64,000 nucleotides of DNA from Asterias amurensis (lineage: Eukaryota > Echinodermata > Asteroidea > Forcipulatida > Asteriidae): contig NC_092666.1 of assembly GCF_032118995.1 (NCBI RefSeq), positions 10,614,501 to 10,678,500 of the forward strand. The letters are read 5' to 3'. Below, one piece after another: positions 43,409 through 54,771 of this stretch (the stretch's first letter is position 1; each line of letters starts with the position of its first letter). Below the pieces are notes generated by a model that was not told the DNA's origin, made no database searches, and saw only the letters and a list, made by a program, of their open reading frames with translations. The translations under genes were made by a program, and so were the position numbers.

Positions 43409-44008
43409 TTAAAGACAATAAACACTATTGGTAATTGTCGAAGACCAGTCTTCTCACTTGGTGTATCTCAACATATGCATAAAATGACAAACCTGTGAAA
43501 ATTTGATCTCAATCGGTCGTCGAAGTTGCGAGATAATAATGCAAGAAAAAAAACACCCTTGTCACACGAAGTTGTGTGCTGTCTGATGCTTAGGTCTCGA
43601 AATCAAATTTGTTGAAAATTACTTTTTTCTCGAAAACTACGTCACTTCGGAGGGAGCTGTTTCTCACAATGGTTTAATACTATCAACCTCTCCCCATTAC
43701 TCGTAATCAAGAAAGGTTTTATGACGATAATTATTTTGAGTATTTACCAATAGTGACACCTTTGGTAGTAATCACAGTCAAAGACCATTATTTCCACTTT
43801 AGTGTATTCCAAAACATGCATACAATTAACAAATCTGTGAGAAATTTAAACTCAAACTGGTCATCGCAGTTGCAAGAAAATAATGTAAGAAAACCACACT
43901 TGTTGATAAAAACTTGTGTGCTTTCAGACGCCCAAGCTTAACTTGCCTGAAGTTTTTAAGAGAAAATGACCTCTTTCTCGATGTTTTTTTTTATCATATA
44001 GCTCTCCA
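43409..44008. mobile_element. TTAA-MITEs, two copies in series
   Basis: First copy 43409-43757 (TTAAAGACAATAAACACTATTGG to TTTACCAATAGTGACACC), then a decayed second one with CAAAGACCATTATTTCCAC and GTGTGCTTTCAGACGCC. Confidence 0.65.
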
Positions 44009-44383
44009 TTAAAGCCATTATACACTTTCGGAACAGAAAAAAAAAGTTCACAGATTTACAAATAACTTACAGTGTTTACAGAAGGTTTACAAAGACTTCT
44101 CTTGAAATATTATTACATGAAATGATTTACTTTTTGAGAAAACACTAAAATAATTATCAATTCTCGATCTCGAGAATCGAGAATTACGGATTTGTTTAAA
44201 ACACAATGTCATGACACGGCGAAACGTGCGGAAACAAGGATTGGTTTTCCCGTTATTTTCTCCCGACTCCGATGACTGATTGAGCCTAAATTTTCACTTG
44301 TTGTTATTTTATATATAAGTTGTGATACACGAAGTGTGGGCCTCGGACAATACTGTTTACCGAAAGTGTCCAATGGCTTCAAA
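44009..44383. mobile_element. Third TTAA-MITE subtype, continuous copy
   Basis: TTAAAGCCATTATACACTTTCGG at the left; ACTGTTTACCGAAAGTGTCC then AATGGCTTCAA at the right; central TTCTCGATCTCGAGAATCGA stem. Reference copy for the interrupted element at 4600-5205. Confidence 0.75.
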
Positions 44384-44436
44384 AGATTTGCATACAAGTT
44401 ATGAGCATTGCATCTTCCAAACACTATAAATATTGC

Positions 44437-44823
44437 TTAAAGGCAGTGGACACTATTGGTAATTGTTTAAATTAATTATTAGCATAATACCTTTCTTGGT
44501 GACGAGTAATGGGGAGAGGTTGATGGTATAAAACATTATGAGAAACGGCTCCCTCTGAAGTGCGTTAGTTTTCGAGAAAGAAGTAATTGTTCACGAATTT
44601 GATTTCGAGACCTCAGATTTAGAACTTGAGGTCTCGAAAACAACCATCTAAACGCACACAACTTCGTGTGTCAAGGGTGTTTTTTTCTTTCATTATTATC
44701 TCGCAAGTTCGATGACCGATTGAGCTCAAATTTTCACAGGTTAGTTATTTTATGCACATGTTGAGATACACCAACTGTGAAGGCTAGTCTTTGACAATTA
44801 CCAATAGTGTCCACTGCCTTTAA
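44437..44823. mobile_element. TTAA-MITE, near full length
   Basis: TTAA-AGGCAGTGGACACTATTGG at the left and CCAATAGTGTCCACTGCCT-TTAA at the right; internal GATTTCGAGACCTCA / TGAGGTCTCGAAA stem. One of the best preserved copies, inverted relative to 6765-7151. Confidence 0.88.
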
Positions 44824-45439
44824 AACAAAAAGAAACCACAAACTTGTAAAAGGCCCTCGCGGTTCCGCCACTCGACTCGCTCGAGTGATCTCGCCTTCAA
44901 TTCTACATACCTGAAGAAGAAACACAAAGGTAGCGTTTGAGTTGGCTGGCTGTTGAAACAATGTTCTCTTCAAGACATCAGAAAAAAAAGAATGGCTTGC
45001 TAATGTTAATGGACCTTCGGTGTGGCTACCTACCAGTTCGGTAATGTTGAACAAGTAATGCATAATGTCTCAACTGCTGTTCCATGTTGGAACGCACTAT
45101 AAACTTGCATGAAACAGTCGTGATTAAGAAAAACACAAGGCATAATACCCCCCACACAAAAAAAAAATAAAAATGAATATTAAATAAACAAGGGGCCAAA
45201 CCCATAAACATGTGTCGGTGGTTTTTTTTTTATTGTAACAACATACGTACAGAATTGATCATTATTGTTATAAGGAGATTCTATAAGCAACAATATTTTA
45301 CTTCCGGGCGTCTGTTTTTTTTTTTTTTTTTGCGGGGGGGGGGGATTGGATTTCGTAGAAGAAGCAGGATACTATGCTGGTACTACCTTGTTTAGTTAGT
45401 CTGCTGGACATTGACTAGTAAAACAATTATCTTATTGTT

Positions 45440-45632
45440 AAGCCCGGTTCATACTTCCTGCGAATGCGAATGCGAAGCGAATTTGACGTGAATTTGACGT
45501 CACACCCTCCTTTCGCAGCGATTATTCGCAAGGGAGTAGAGCAGGGGGCAACTGCTGCGAATTGTTCGTTGCAAACTTGTGACGTCAAGATTCGCTTCGT
45601 ATTCGCATTCGCAGGAAGTATGAACCGGGCTA
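45440..45632. mobile_element. AGCCCGGTTCATACTTCC-type MITE
   Basis: AGCCCGGTTCATACTTCCTG then CGAATGCGAATGCGAA at the left; complement at the right. Contains two TGACGTCA-like sites. Copies at 60024-60200 and, as a right-end fragment, 62970-63031. Confidence 0.8.
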
Positions 45633-45714
45633 TAGTCAGTAATGGGTTTTGAGATGCTGCATGGGGTGTCAAAATAGAATTTGGTTTGCGGTAACACCAT
45701 GCGTGTGTGTAAAG

Positions 45715-46576
45715 TATAGGTTTTCTCTGTCAATTTCGGAAAATGACCAGTCAAGTTAGCCACCAGCCTATTTTATTTCGCACGAAATTGAACGCTACTG
45801 AAAAGGGCCATTCGATTTCTTTTTAAGACTAGTCGAATGTACGTCATTCGATTTAACAACTAATAATCATTCAATTTAAAAATTCATCGAAGCTGCATTC
45901 AATTTCGCAGGATTTTTTTGAAGTTTCAATTTCATTTTGGGGCAGTCAATTCTGGAATAAATTTTGGTTAAATTTTTGTTTCCTTACGAAAAAGGCATGC
46001 GGTTCACTTTTTGGCACTCTTGAGCATAATAATTATGCCAAGATGTCTGGCACGCCAACAGATTGATGGCTGGCGAACATTCCCCCCCCCAAAAAAAAAA
46101 AAAAAAAGAAAAAAAAAAAAAAGTAACTCATTCTCATTTTAAGCTCTTCCGAAAAAAAAAAAACCATGAAGAATAATAAAACCTTACTGGGCCCTAGGTA
46201 AGGTCTAGTGGAAACATAAAATGGAAAAAATAAGGTTCGCCTTAATTTAAAAGTGAAGGTACGAAACAGTTACCGTTTACAGTTTATCTGTTTATTCGTA
46301 TTTCTTTAGTCGTATGCTTATTTGAATCCTCGCTTAGCGAAATTGATTGCCTCTTTACGAATTCGAAAATCAGCGAAATCTCTAGTCGAACCAGCTTTGT
46401 GTGTCATGAAAAAGAATGAGTGTGCTAGGAACTTGAATGCCTCAAAACGAAGTTGAATGACCGAATTCTGAATTTCGAAACGCAGTAAAAACCGGAGAGG
46501 CAAAATACCTTTAATCCGAACGCATGAAAATTAAATTGGCTGCTGCTCATTTTCCGAAATTTACCGAGAAAACCTA
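45715..46576. mobile_element. TTTTCTCGG-type MITE with internal insertion
   Basis: TATA-GGTTTTCTCTGTCAATTTCG at the left, TTTACCGAGAAAACC-TACA at the right; about 400 bp longer than the 4738 copy, with an A-rich insert near 46085-46165. Confidence 0.6.
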
Positions 46577-46596
46577 CAATTTTTATTAGAATTAGA

Positions 46597-46690
46597 ATTA
46601 GAATGTTTTATTGAAACATACAATTATTGTTAATTAAAAACGGTTATTACAACGTTGCACAGATTAAAAGGACATAACGTACACACTAAA
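46597..46690 (-). mobile_element. Possible LINE 3' end
   Basis: GAATTAGAATGTTTTATTGA then AACATACAATTATTG and AACGTTGCACAGATTAAAAG resemble truncated LINE tails on the minus strand. No second copy seen. Confidence 0.3.
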
Positions 46691-47312
46691 ACAAAACATT
46701 TTGTTTTACTTGCTATATAGCTATTAGTAGAATGCTTTGCGAACTTGTCTTGCTTTAGCCTTGACTCAAGGCTGTTGGCGTAGTGTGCCCCGGTCCGGCG
46801 CGGCACGATTCGGCAGTCTGCACGCTGTGCATACACGAACAATGTACATGTATACAGTACATTGTATGTACAGTACATTGTACAGTGAGAACAGTATAGC
46901 GAAGCGAAGTCGTGAGTACGGTCGTGTCTTTCTACTTTCAACCTCGCACACGTGGCTACTTAGAAAGTACTCATGATGTACGGTACGTGTACCATACAGA
47001 TGGTACATGTAATGTACATATACATACAGTAGGTATGTGTGTGTACATACGCTGTACACGTATTATATGCACTGTGTTATGCATGGGGTTTGCGCTGGCG
47101 GAACTCAGCGACGGGGACTCGGATTTTACAGGTCGCGGCTGGCTGTAGCGCCTTGATCAAGGCTAGTCTTGCTTTACACAATACTGCCGATGTGGCACGA
47201 GATTCTGGTCTCCCCCCCCCCCTGAGATTCAGTCCCCCATCGGTGAACTGATGTGCAAAAACTTGTTTTGATAGCGCCCTCTTTGAATCATCCTTCTCCA
47301 ACCATTATCTAT

Positions 47313-47485
47313 GGCCATTTTCGAAACTACGGTTTCGGCTTTGGATTCGGCTTCAGGCTCCGTCCTCTCGTCTGGGGCCCTGAGTGTGCACGCAAAGCAC
47401 GTGCAATATTTTCAAAACAACCGCGCGGCCAAGCTAGCCAGAGCCGAGTCCAAAGCCAAGACCGTGGTTTCGAAAAAGGCCTATG
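47313..47485. mobile_element. GC-rich short inverted-repeat MITE, third copy
   Basis: GGCCATTTTCGAAACTACGG then TTTGGATTCGGCTTCAGGCT at the left; ACCGTGGTTTCGAAAAAGGC at the right. Shares CTCCGTCCTCTCGTCTG with 8148-8299. Confidence 0.7.
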
Positions 47486-47602
47486 TTGATTTCCCGTATG
47501 GTTGGCAGAATCTCTGGCGGACACATTTCCCTGGGACACCGCCAAGTAGATTGTTTTCGTAGTTTTTGGAGACTTCTCTACTGGAGAAGTAGTGTTCGAA
47601 AT

Positions 47603-47822
47603 TTGGGACACGTTGCCTTGGATCGGGCGAGTTGGTCTATGAAAAGTGTTTGAAACCGTTTGTTATGAAATGCATGGTTAAGATGTTTTAGCGGTATAAT
47701 AATAATGATCCACACAAATATGCCTCGACTATTGAGTGTTTTTCCATTTATATTGCGAACTAACAAGGTCGGCCATTTTCACAAAATAGCATGCCGTGTT
47801 AGTAAACGGAAAACCATGGTTG
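47603..47822. mobile_element. Foldback TTAA-MITE, half copy
   Basis: GACACGTTGCCTTGGATCGG then GATCCACACAAATATGCCTC and a shortened centre; the right arm is missing and substitutions are many. Confidence 0.65.
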
Positions 47823-47938
47823 TACCCGCAAGTTTACTATTAGTATGTATAGTTACTTCTTGCAACGTTCTTTTTATAGCGCCCTCATGTGAATTATCCT
47901 CCTCCAGTCCATTATCATTCCATGGGACCGGTGATAAT

Positions 47939-48181
47939 GGGTGCGTTCGATAAGCTTCCCTGGGTCGACCCCGCAGTGCTCACTCGTGTGAGCCCCTAAA
48001 AAGAACTAATCGAACGATCACACTCGCCCTCTCGTGGTGACGGCATTCACCTCAGGTCACCCCCAAATGACCCACTCCACCAGCAGGGCTGGGGGCTGAC
48101 CTGGGTGAGCCCCGTCAAAGCTATTCGAAAGTACCGGGGCAGACCGCGGGGTCGACCCAGGGAAGCTTAATGAACGCACCC
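47939..48181. mobile_element. GGGTGCGTTCG-type MITE, copy 2
   Basis: GGGTGCGTTCGATAAGCTTC then CCTGGGTCGACCCCGC at the left; GGGGTCGACCCAGGGAAGCT then TAATGAACGCACCC at the right. Confidence 0.78.
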
Positions 48182-48187
48182 TATGCC

Positions 48188-48460
48188 TGAACATCTGACG
48201 TCACACTTCGAGGCTCGTGAATAACGCCAGAGACCTACCTCCAAAACCGGCGTGTATTTTAACCTTTAACCTCATTCATTTCACATAGAGGTACGCAGTC
48301 AAATTCTATTGCGGACGTGACAACAGTGTACTGTTTGGGCAGGATGCACGTTTATCTAATTTCATTGTACCCAATGGAATCACTGGATCTGCCAGCAGGG
48401 ACTGATCCTTGCGGATAAAGACATGGGCCCAGTCTACCGGTGATTCTGCCCGCGCCCACC
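48188..48460. repeat. Dispersed CRE-containing repeat
   Basis: CCTGAACATCTGACGTCACA then CTTCGAGGCTCGTGAATAAC matches UGT intron 4 of A and B; TGACGTCA core intact. Confidence 0.5.
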
Positions 48461-48483
48461 ATATTGGGAAATACGCAAGTGAT

Positions 48484-48640
48484 CATAGACCTTTTCGCAA
48501 ATACTGGGGCGCGCGCGTAAAGCTTCGAATTAGGTGCATTGTGGTCTAGCTGGTGTCCAAATTTGATCCATATCTATCCCACAATGCAACTCATTCAACA
48601 GTCTGCGCCTGCGCAATGGTATTTGCGAAAAGGTCTATAG
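48484..48640. mobile_element. CATAGACCTTTTCGC-type MITE
   Basis: CATAGACCTTTTCGCAAATA and TATTTGCGAAAAGGTCTATA as inverted ends, 157 bp. Single copy here. Confidence 0.65.
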
Positions 48641-48686
48641 TATTTGACGCAAAGTGTCCATCAGTGCCCTCAACCATAGAGCAAGG

Positions 48687-48930
48687 ACCAGGGCCCAATT
48701 TCATAGAGCTGCTTAAGCACAAAATTTTGCTTAAGCAAAAAAATCCTTGCTTTGTAAATTCAGATTACCGGCCAAGACTCAACTCAATTGTTATGCTAAG
48801 TAAACAACGGCTAAATACTAGTCATAAGCAATAAATATGACATGAAATTTTGGCCAGTAACATGTGTAAAATAAGCGAGCTATTTTCGTGCTTTAGCAAT
48901 TTTTTTGCTTAAGCAGCTCCAGGCTATGAG
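48687..48930. mobile_element. GGGCCCAATTTCATAGAGC-type MITE
   Basis: GGGCCCAATTTCATAGAGCT then GCTTAAGCACAAAATTTTGC at the left; TTTTTTTGCTTAAGCAGCTC at the right. Related ends near 29540, 52620 and 57350. Confidence 0.55.
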
Positions 48931-48957
48931 ATGGATACAATGCATGCAATGATAATT

Positions 48958-49262
48958 AGCGTTGGACTTGATTGGTCTGAGGTCACCTCGGACGACTAAT
49001 CAAAACACAGATATGGAAAGCTTACTTTTGGTCGTCTGCATGGTGTCCACCACGTACCGTACATGTTTGTGTATTGTACAGTACATGCATGTGCATCTAC
49101 TTGCATGTAATGTTGGTGTGACCATAATATATTCCTCCATGGTGTGACTGCGTCTTTGTGAAATGAATGTAGGTTAAAGGTGAAGATACATGCCGGCTGG
49201 AGGCCAGTCTCTGGCGTTATTACAAGCCTCGTTGGTAGGTGACGTCAGATGTTCAGGCTATG
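48958..49262. repeat. Dispersed repeat related to UGT-C intron 2 block
   Basis: Matches 28442-28740 in order, ending TGACGTCAGATGTTCAGGCT. It faces the copy at 48188 in opposite orientation. Confidence 0.5.
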
Positions 49263-49873
49263 CTTCAACACACAAGAAGAAGAAGCTAGCTCATGTAATG
49301 GGCCCGTGTCGCGAGAGCAGTATTATCAAACGACTTGTCCACAAGTCTATGTTCAGGCAGGCTGTGGCCGCATGTATGACGTCATTGCGATAGGTCAATA
49401 ATCGGGCGCTGAGACAATTCATCGAAAGTTATGACGTCACACCCATTACAGATTACGACACATTGTCACAAAAACAGATGGTTGTAAAATTGAACGTACC
49501 GCGTTCAGCATGTGGTTACTATCATGTTCAATATGGATTTTAAAAATAGAACAGCTTGCAAACCAGCGGATAGATTTTAACGCACCCAATAATATTTGTG
49601 TCTTGCTTAGTTTGGGGTTGACCTCGAGCCTGCGTCACTGGGTCCGGAGCTGTGATTCAATCAGCTACATTGACCATTTAGAAGTGCTTCGCTAATTAAT
49701 TACTTCTCTTGGTTCATCCACGTGCTGGGTATAGCAGGATGTCATGGTTGTTAAAACCACTGGGACAATTAATTTGTTTTGTGAATTGTTGAGCGGAGTT
49801 CCCATGGGGCATGTGGGGGTTGCAGGACCTCAAGGTCCCACTGTGTGGTCGGATCAGGACATGCATGCTGACA

Positions 49874-50264
49874 TTAAAGGAACACGTTGCCTTGGATCGG
49901 ACGAGTTGGTATATAAAAAGCGTTTGAAACCGTTTGTTATGAAATGTATATGGTTAGAAAGATGTTTTAAAAGTAGAATATAATGATCCACACAAGTATC
50001 ACTCAAAGTTGCACGGTTTTCTTTTTACGTCGCTAACTATCACGGTCGGCCATTTATGGGAGTCAAAATTTTGACTCCCATAAATGGCCGACCGTGTTAT
50101 TGGACGAGGTAATAAGAAAACCACGCAATTTCGAGGCATATTTGTGTAGATCATTGCATTCTACTTTTACATCATCTTTCTAACCATATGCATTTCATAA
50201 CAAACGGTCACAAAACGCTTTTCAAAGACCAACTCGACCGATCCAAGGCAACGTGTTCCTTTAA
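49874..50264. mobile_element. 390-bp foldback TTAA-MITE, copy 3
   Basis: TTAA on both sides, same ends as the copies at 23496 and 41387, but with many substitutions, so it is an older insertion or a different subfamily. Confidence 0.9.
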
Positions 50265-50751
50265 CAGTATAGCATGACCTGCTGGCGATTAGTCGAAACA
50301 CCGCAGCCACCTAGCAGTATAGTCAATGCACTGTGGGTGGAGACTTTTGTGGTAACAAATGCTAGCATAACAACCGCCGATAACAAAATTGAGAAAATAA
50401 AATTAGCTGTTGCTAACAAGTTACCAAACCAAATCGACCTCATGAGAAAGAAACATTAATGGCCTGATGTTTCGACCCCAGCAGAGTCTTTCTATAAAAA
50501 AAATCGTGAGGAACACGTACCTCTGGAGTATGCAGTTTTTGAGAAAATCTAGATGATTCTACTATATTTTTTGTATTTACTTTGAGAAAGACTTCAGGTT
50601 GTGAATTTTTCTTCATGCACCTGAAAGTTTACAATTTTGTGCAAACTTTGGTGACCAACTGAGCAAAACAAATCACAATTTGTTATTTTTCTCATGCTGG
50701 GATGCACAGGGAGTGCTAGTGAGAACGCTGGTGCCCATCAGTGCCTTAGAC

Positions 50752-51100
50752 TGTTTGTTTGTTTGTTTGTTTGTTTGTTTGTTTGTTTGTTTGTTTGTTT
50801 GTTTGTTTGTTTATTTGTTTGTTTGTTTGTTTGTTTGTTTGTTTGTTTGTTTGTTTGTTTGTTTGTTTGTTTGTTTGTTTGTTTGTTTGTTTGTTTGTTT
50901 GTTTGTTTGTTTGTTTGTTTGTTTGTTTGTTTGTTTGTTTGTTTGTTTGTTTGTTTGTTTGTTTGTTTGTTTGTTTGTTTGTTTGTTTGTTTGTTTGTTT
51001 GTTTGTTTGTTTGTTTGTTTGTTTGTTTGTTTGTTTGTTTGTTTGTTTGTTTGTTTGTTTGTTTGTTTGTTTGTTTGTTTGTTTGTTTGTTTGTTTGTTT
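50752..51100 (+). repeat. (TTTG)n microsatellite, about 350 bp
   Basis: Nearly perfect array with a single TTTA variant near 50812. Three long frames through it read LFVC repeats, an artefact of the array. Confidence 0.95.
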
Positions 51101-51946
51101 TTTGTTAGTTTATTTGTTTATTTTAATGATCTTCCAATCAAGGGAACTCGGCAAACTCCCACAAATACCAAGTTGGCAAGATTGGTATACAGTTGTAAAT
51201 ATGGTTATCCCTGATTTGGGCGTTCAGTATTAACAGTCAGTAATCAAGCTCACCCCCCCCCCAAAAAAATTCTTTGCAAGCTACTCAGAACCTAGACGCT
51301 ACGTATCCGGGACAATTCCAAATACATGCCGGCATAATCGATCCAATAATGTATACTACAAAAAGGATACTCTACTACACACAATATGTAAACAAGCTCA
51401 ACCAACACAATAAAACTCAAGACGAATTAAATCCACTTAGATTTGTTTTCTTCTCACCCCCCCCCCCCCCCCCCCCCCTTCCCCTCTTCTTCTTTGCAGC
51501 CCGCACAAATTAATTCGACTTATAGGAATGTAATAGTTGCTGCAAAGACTTCTCTAAATTGCGTATAGCGGTATTTCCTATGCACTAAACGACACCACGT
51601 TCTGCAACCGGTTTATTTATATCCACACAGTATGACGTGTGGAGCTTGTCGGATGACGTCACTGCCTAACGCCATAATGAGCATTACACGCAATGTGTTT
51701 GTTTTGTTTTAAGGTCTCTTGAGTGTTGAGTTATTGGTTTGTATTGAATTTGTACACTTGTTGTTGTTTGCTTGTATGTTTGTTCCTAGATGCTGCGTCG
51801 TTCGTAACCTTTAATATTCGATCCATTGCAATCGTACGACGAATCAACTCATGATTTAAAGTTTGTGTGCATGCCTCACTTCTGTTTCCCCCTCAAAACC
51901 CGTTTTAATTCTCTGTCTGCTTTATTCAAACTCTACCACAACGGTA

Positions 51947-52332
51947 TTAAAGTGAAGGTACACGTTTGGTTATTACTCAAAACAAATTTACTTAAAAACT
52001 GACTTGGTAACATTGGAGAGCTGTTGATAGTATAAAACATTGTGGGAAATGACTCCCTCTAAAGTAATGTAGTTTTTGAGAAAGAGGTAATTTCTCACTA
52101 AAGTAATAAAAGACTAAAGTAATAAAAGACTTCTAGCAAGAAGTCTTTTATTATTATCTGAAAGCACACACATTCGTCCAACCCGGGTGTTTTTTCTTTC
52201 ATCATTTTCTCGTAACTTCGATGACCGATTGAGCCCAAATTTTCACAGGCTCGTTATTTTATGGTTATGATGAGATACACCAAGTGAGAAGACTGGTCTT
52301 TGACAATTACCAAACGTGCACATTCCCTTTAA
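51947..52332. mobile_element. TTAA-MITE, GGGAAGGTACAC subtype
   Basis: TTAA-AGTGAAGGTACACGTTTGG at the left, ATTACCAAACGTGCACATTC-CCTTTAA at the right. Has an intact TTAA at the position where the 9268 copy received its insert. Confidence 0.82.
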
Positions 52333-52650
52333 GCAGAACAAACAATGCGTAAAAACCTTCTGCTAAGCAGAAATGGGCAGGATACCAGTCACAATTTGTT
52401 GTACATGAGATTTTGTATTTTGGCTGGTAACGTTATTCTATTGTCAGCAAACCTTTATTGATGATAATCTCCACACTCCAAATTAACCTCCAATAAAGAA
52501 TTTACCAAGTTTCAGGGTACCAATGGAGCGACTGACCTATTTCTTACCCAAGTTTTTTTTTTTTTACAATTATTTGTGACAGGTATCCTGCTTTTTGTCG
52601 TACATCAGAAAAATGCTATTTTGCTTAAGCAGCTCTATAAAATTGGACGA
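52330..52650. mobile_element. AAGCAGCTCTATAAAATTGG-type repeat
   Basis: Abuts the previous element; CTAAGCAGAAATGGGCAGGA, GTTGTACATGAGATTTTG and GCTTAAGCAGCTCTATAAAA. The segment at 57200-57365 has the same layout (ATGAGCAGGATACCAGTAAC). Confidence 0.45.
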
Positions 52651-52734
52651 GTGGTTTGCCAACTTATTTTAAATGAAATTGAGCTAATTTAAGTATTATG
52701 TCTCACTATATACGATTAAGTCGCTGATGATTAT

Positions 52735-52797
52735 AGTGTCACCATAGAGGAAAGACAGAGAAGGAGTTACAACTAGTCCTTCCTCTATGGTGTCACT
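52735..52797 (+). repeat. 63-nt hairpin with 22-nt arms (miRNA-precursor-like)
   Basis: Arms AGTGTCACCATAGAGGAAAG and CTTCCTCTATGGTGTCACT pair with two mismatches around a 19-nt loop. Size fits a short pre-miRNA, but a tiny foldback transposon would look the same; no expression or conservation evidence is available. Confidence 0.35.
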
Positions 52798-52869
52798 TAT
52801 TCCGTACAAAACAAACAAATATAGCATATGTTTTCTGTCTTAAGTTTGATGAACTCTAAGCAGCTTGTA

Positions 52870-53239
52870 TTAAAGGCATGTACACGTTTGGTAAATTGTC
52901 AAAGACCAGTGTTCTCACTTTGTGTGTCCCATCATAAGCATAAAATAACAAGCCTGTGGAAATTTGGGCTCAATTGGTCAGCGAAGTTTCGAAAAAATAA
53001 TGACAGAAAAAAACACCCTTGTTGGACGAATTTGTTTGCTTTCAGATAGGAATAAAAGACTTGTAGATTGAAGTATTTTAATATTTTTAGTGAGAAATTA
53101 CCTCTTTCTTAAAAACTACTTTACTTCAGTTTCCCACAATGTTTTATACTATCAACAGCTACCCAATGCTCGTTTACCAAGTCAGTTTTTATGTTAATAA
53201 TTGTTTTGAGTAATTACCAAACATGTACCTTCCCTTTAA
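52870..53239. mobile_element. TTAA-MITE, GGGAAGGTACAC subtype
   Basis: TTAAAGGCATGTACACGTTTGG at the left; ACCAAACATGTACCTTCCC-TTTAA at the right (TTAA 53236-53239). It directly abuts the 3' end of the short minus-strand ORF 53236-53481. Confidence 0.82.
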
Positions 53240-53481
53240 GGATCAACTGCTTTGGCCACACTAGTTGAAGAAACGTGTATGTTTTGAAGGATATCATTGG
53301 CCGAGAGTTGTGCGTAGTCGCCCGTGGGTAGGTTGAATACATACCCTTGGGGCACAATGGGAAAGGGGTCCCACACACCGGGGGGGGGGGGGGGACTCTT
53401 TAGAAAACGGAATAACAGAACATAAACAGAAACTCCCACAACTGTGTGTGCAAACAACAGGATTATAGGGGACTTTTTCAT
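53236..53481 (-). CDS. Unrecognised ORF, possible signal-anchor protein exon
   Basis: 81 codons: start MKKSPIILLFAHTVVGVSVY, a hydrophobic stretch over residues 5-26, then a run of prolines encoded by a C-run, then a polar stretch ending in a stop that lies inside the TTAA of the adjoining MITE. The shape suits the N-terminus of a type II (Golgi-like) membrane protein truncated by that insertion, or chance. I recognise no family. The C/G homopolymer also makes the frame fragile. Confidence 0.25.
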   Translation of the reverse strand: MKKSPIILLFAHTVVGVSVYVLLFRFLKSPPPPPGVWDPFPIVPQGYVFNLPTGDYAQLSANDILQNIHVSSTSVAKAVDP

Positions 53482-54094
53482 TGTTTGTCATCAAAGATGG
53501 CAGCCAATGACGTCATGTGCTCTCCATCCTCGTAGTGGTTATTGTTACCTCCGTTGTTTGGCAATTACCTCCCCATTTGATACGAGGGTGTTAATGACGT
53601 CACACACGCTACTTTCTTACGACATTTTACCACAAACAAATTGCAATGATATAACTATTGAGGCCTGAAGTGTTTTCTCAAATCGATTTTGAAGAAATGA
53701 AATTGGGTACATCAAATCGAAGCAATATTGAATATGCCTACCCATTGGATACAATGATGTCATACGCTACTTTATTACCAGACTGCCCGCTGCTGGATGC
53801 ACCCTTTATTCTTCAACAACTGTGGAGATAAACGCATTCTAGCGAAATGTTACCAAAAACAATTTACAAACTTATTGACTATTAAGACCTACTTTAAAAC
53901 TGTTTCATTTGGTGCATTCAATCAACAATTGAGTACCCATTGAACGAGGGTCTAAATGACGTCACACTCGCTACTTCATTGAGGTTGTCCGCATTAAAAG
54001 CGCTACTCCACCAACAACACTAATGTATGGAAACGCGAACAAAATAAATTACAATCATAATTCCTTTTTTAAAACAGTTTTCTAATCTCGATTT

Positions 54095-54406
54095 TAAAGT
54101 CACTGGGCACCACTGGTACTAACTGTCAAAGACCAGTATTTTCACTTGTATCCCATGCATAGAAATATCAAACCTGTAAACAGTTAGGCTCAATCATAAT
54201 GGGGGAAAATCATCCTTGTTCCACATACTTTCAGATGCCTAGTAAAAGCTTTCAGGCCTGAAGTCTTTTACTAAGATAATTTGAGTGAGAAATTACCTCT
54301 TTCTAAAAACTACGTTACTTCAGAGAGAAGTTTCTCACACTGTTTGTTACGGCACTTGTATGTTTACCATTTTGTTTTTTGAGTATTCAGTGTCCAGTGC
54401 CTTCAA
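54095..54406. mobile_element. TTAA-MITE, decayed
   Basis: TTAAAGTCACTGGGCACCAC at the left; CAGTGTCCAGTGCCTTCAA at the right; keeps GTCAAAGACCAGTATTTTCA and the TTTCAGGCCTGAAGTCTTTT stem. Confidence 0.65.
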
Positions 54407-54771
54407 CTGTTTTGGCCATGATTTAAAACTGTTTTCTTAACTTGATTTTTTATTTTTTTTTTTTTGCATTCAATCGAAGAAACCAGTCTTGACTGGCCAT
54501 TAGAATTTTGGTCAACGCATACCACGCGGCTAGCTATTATATCACTAAGTACTGACGCACACGTACAGATGATCCCACGCAATGTAAGCCAAAGACCACG
54601 TATGTTAAAATGTCACACAGTTCAACTTGTTAGCTGATATAAGTTTACTGTTACCTCCACTGCATGCATCTTGAAAACTGAAATATAGATTCCTTTTCAA
54701 TTTCCGTTTTTTTTTTCCTCAGCAAAAATGGTCAAACGACATTCAACAAAGCAAAACAATATTAATTAAGT

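Noticed and set aside
50680-51233. Three long ORFs of LFVC repeats
   Set aside because: Every frame of a (TTTG)n array stays open; the frames overlap each other.
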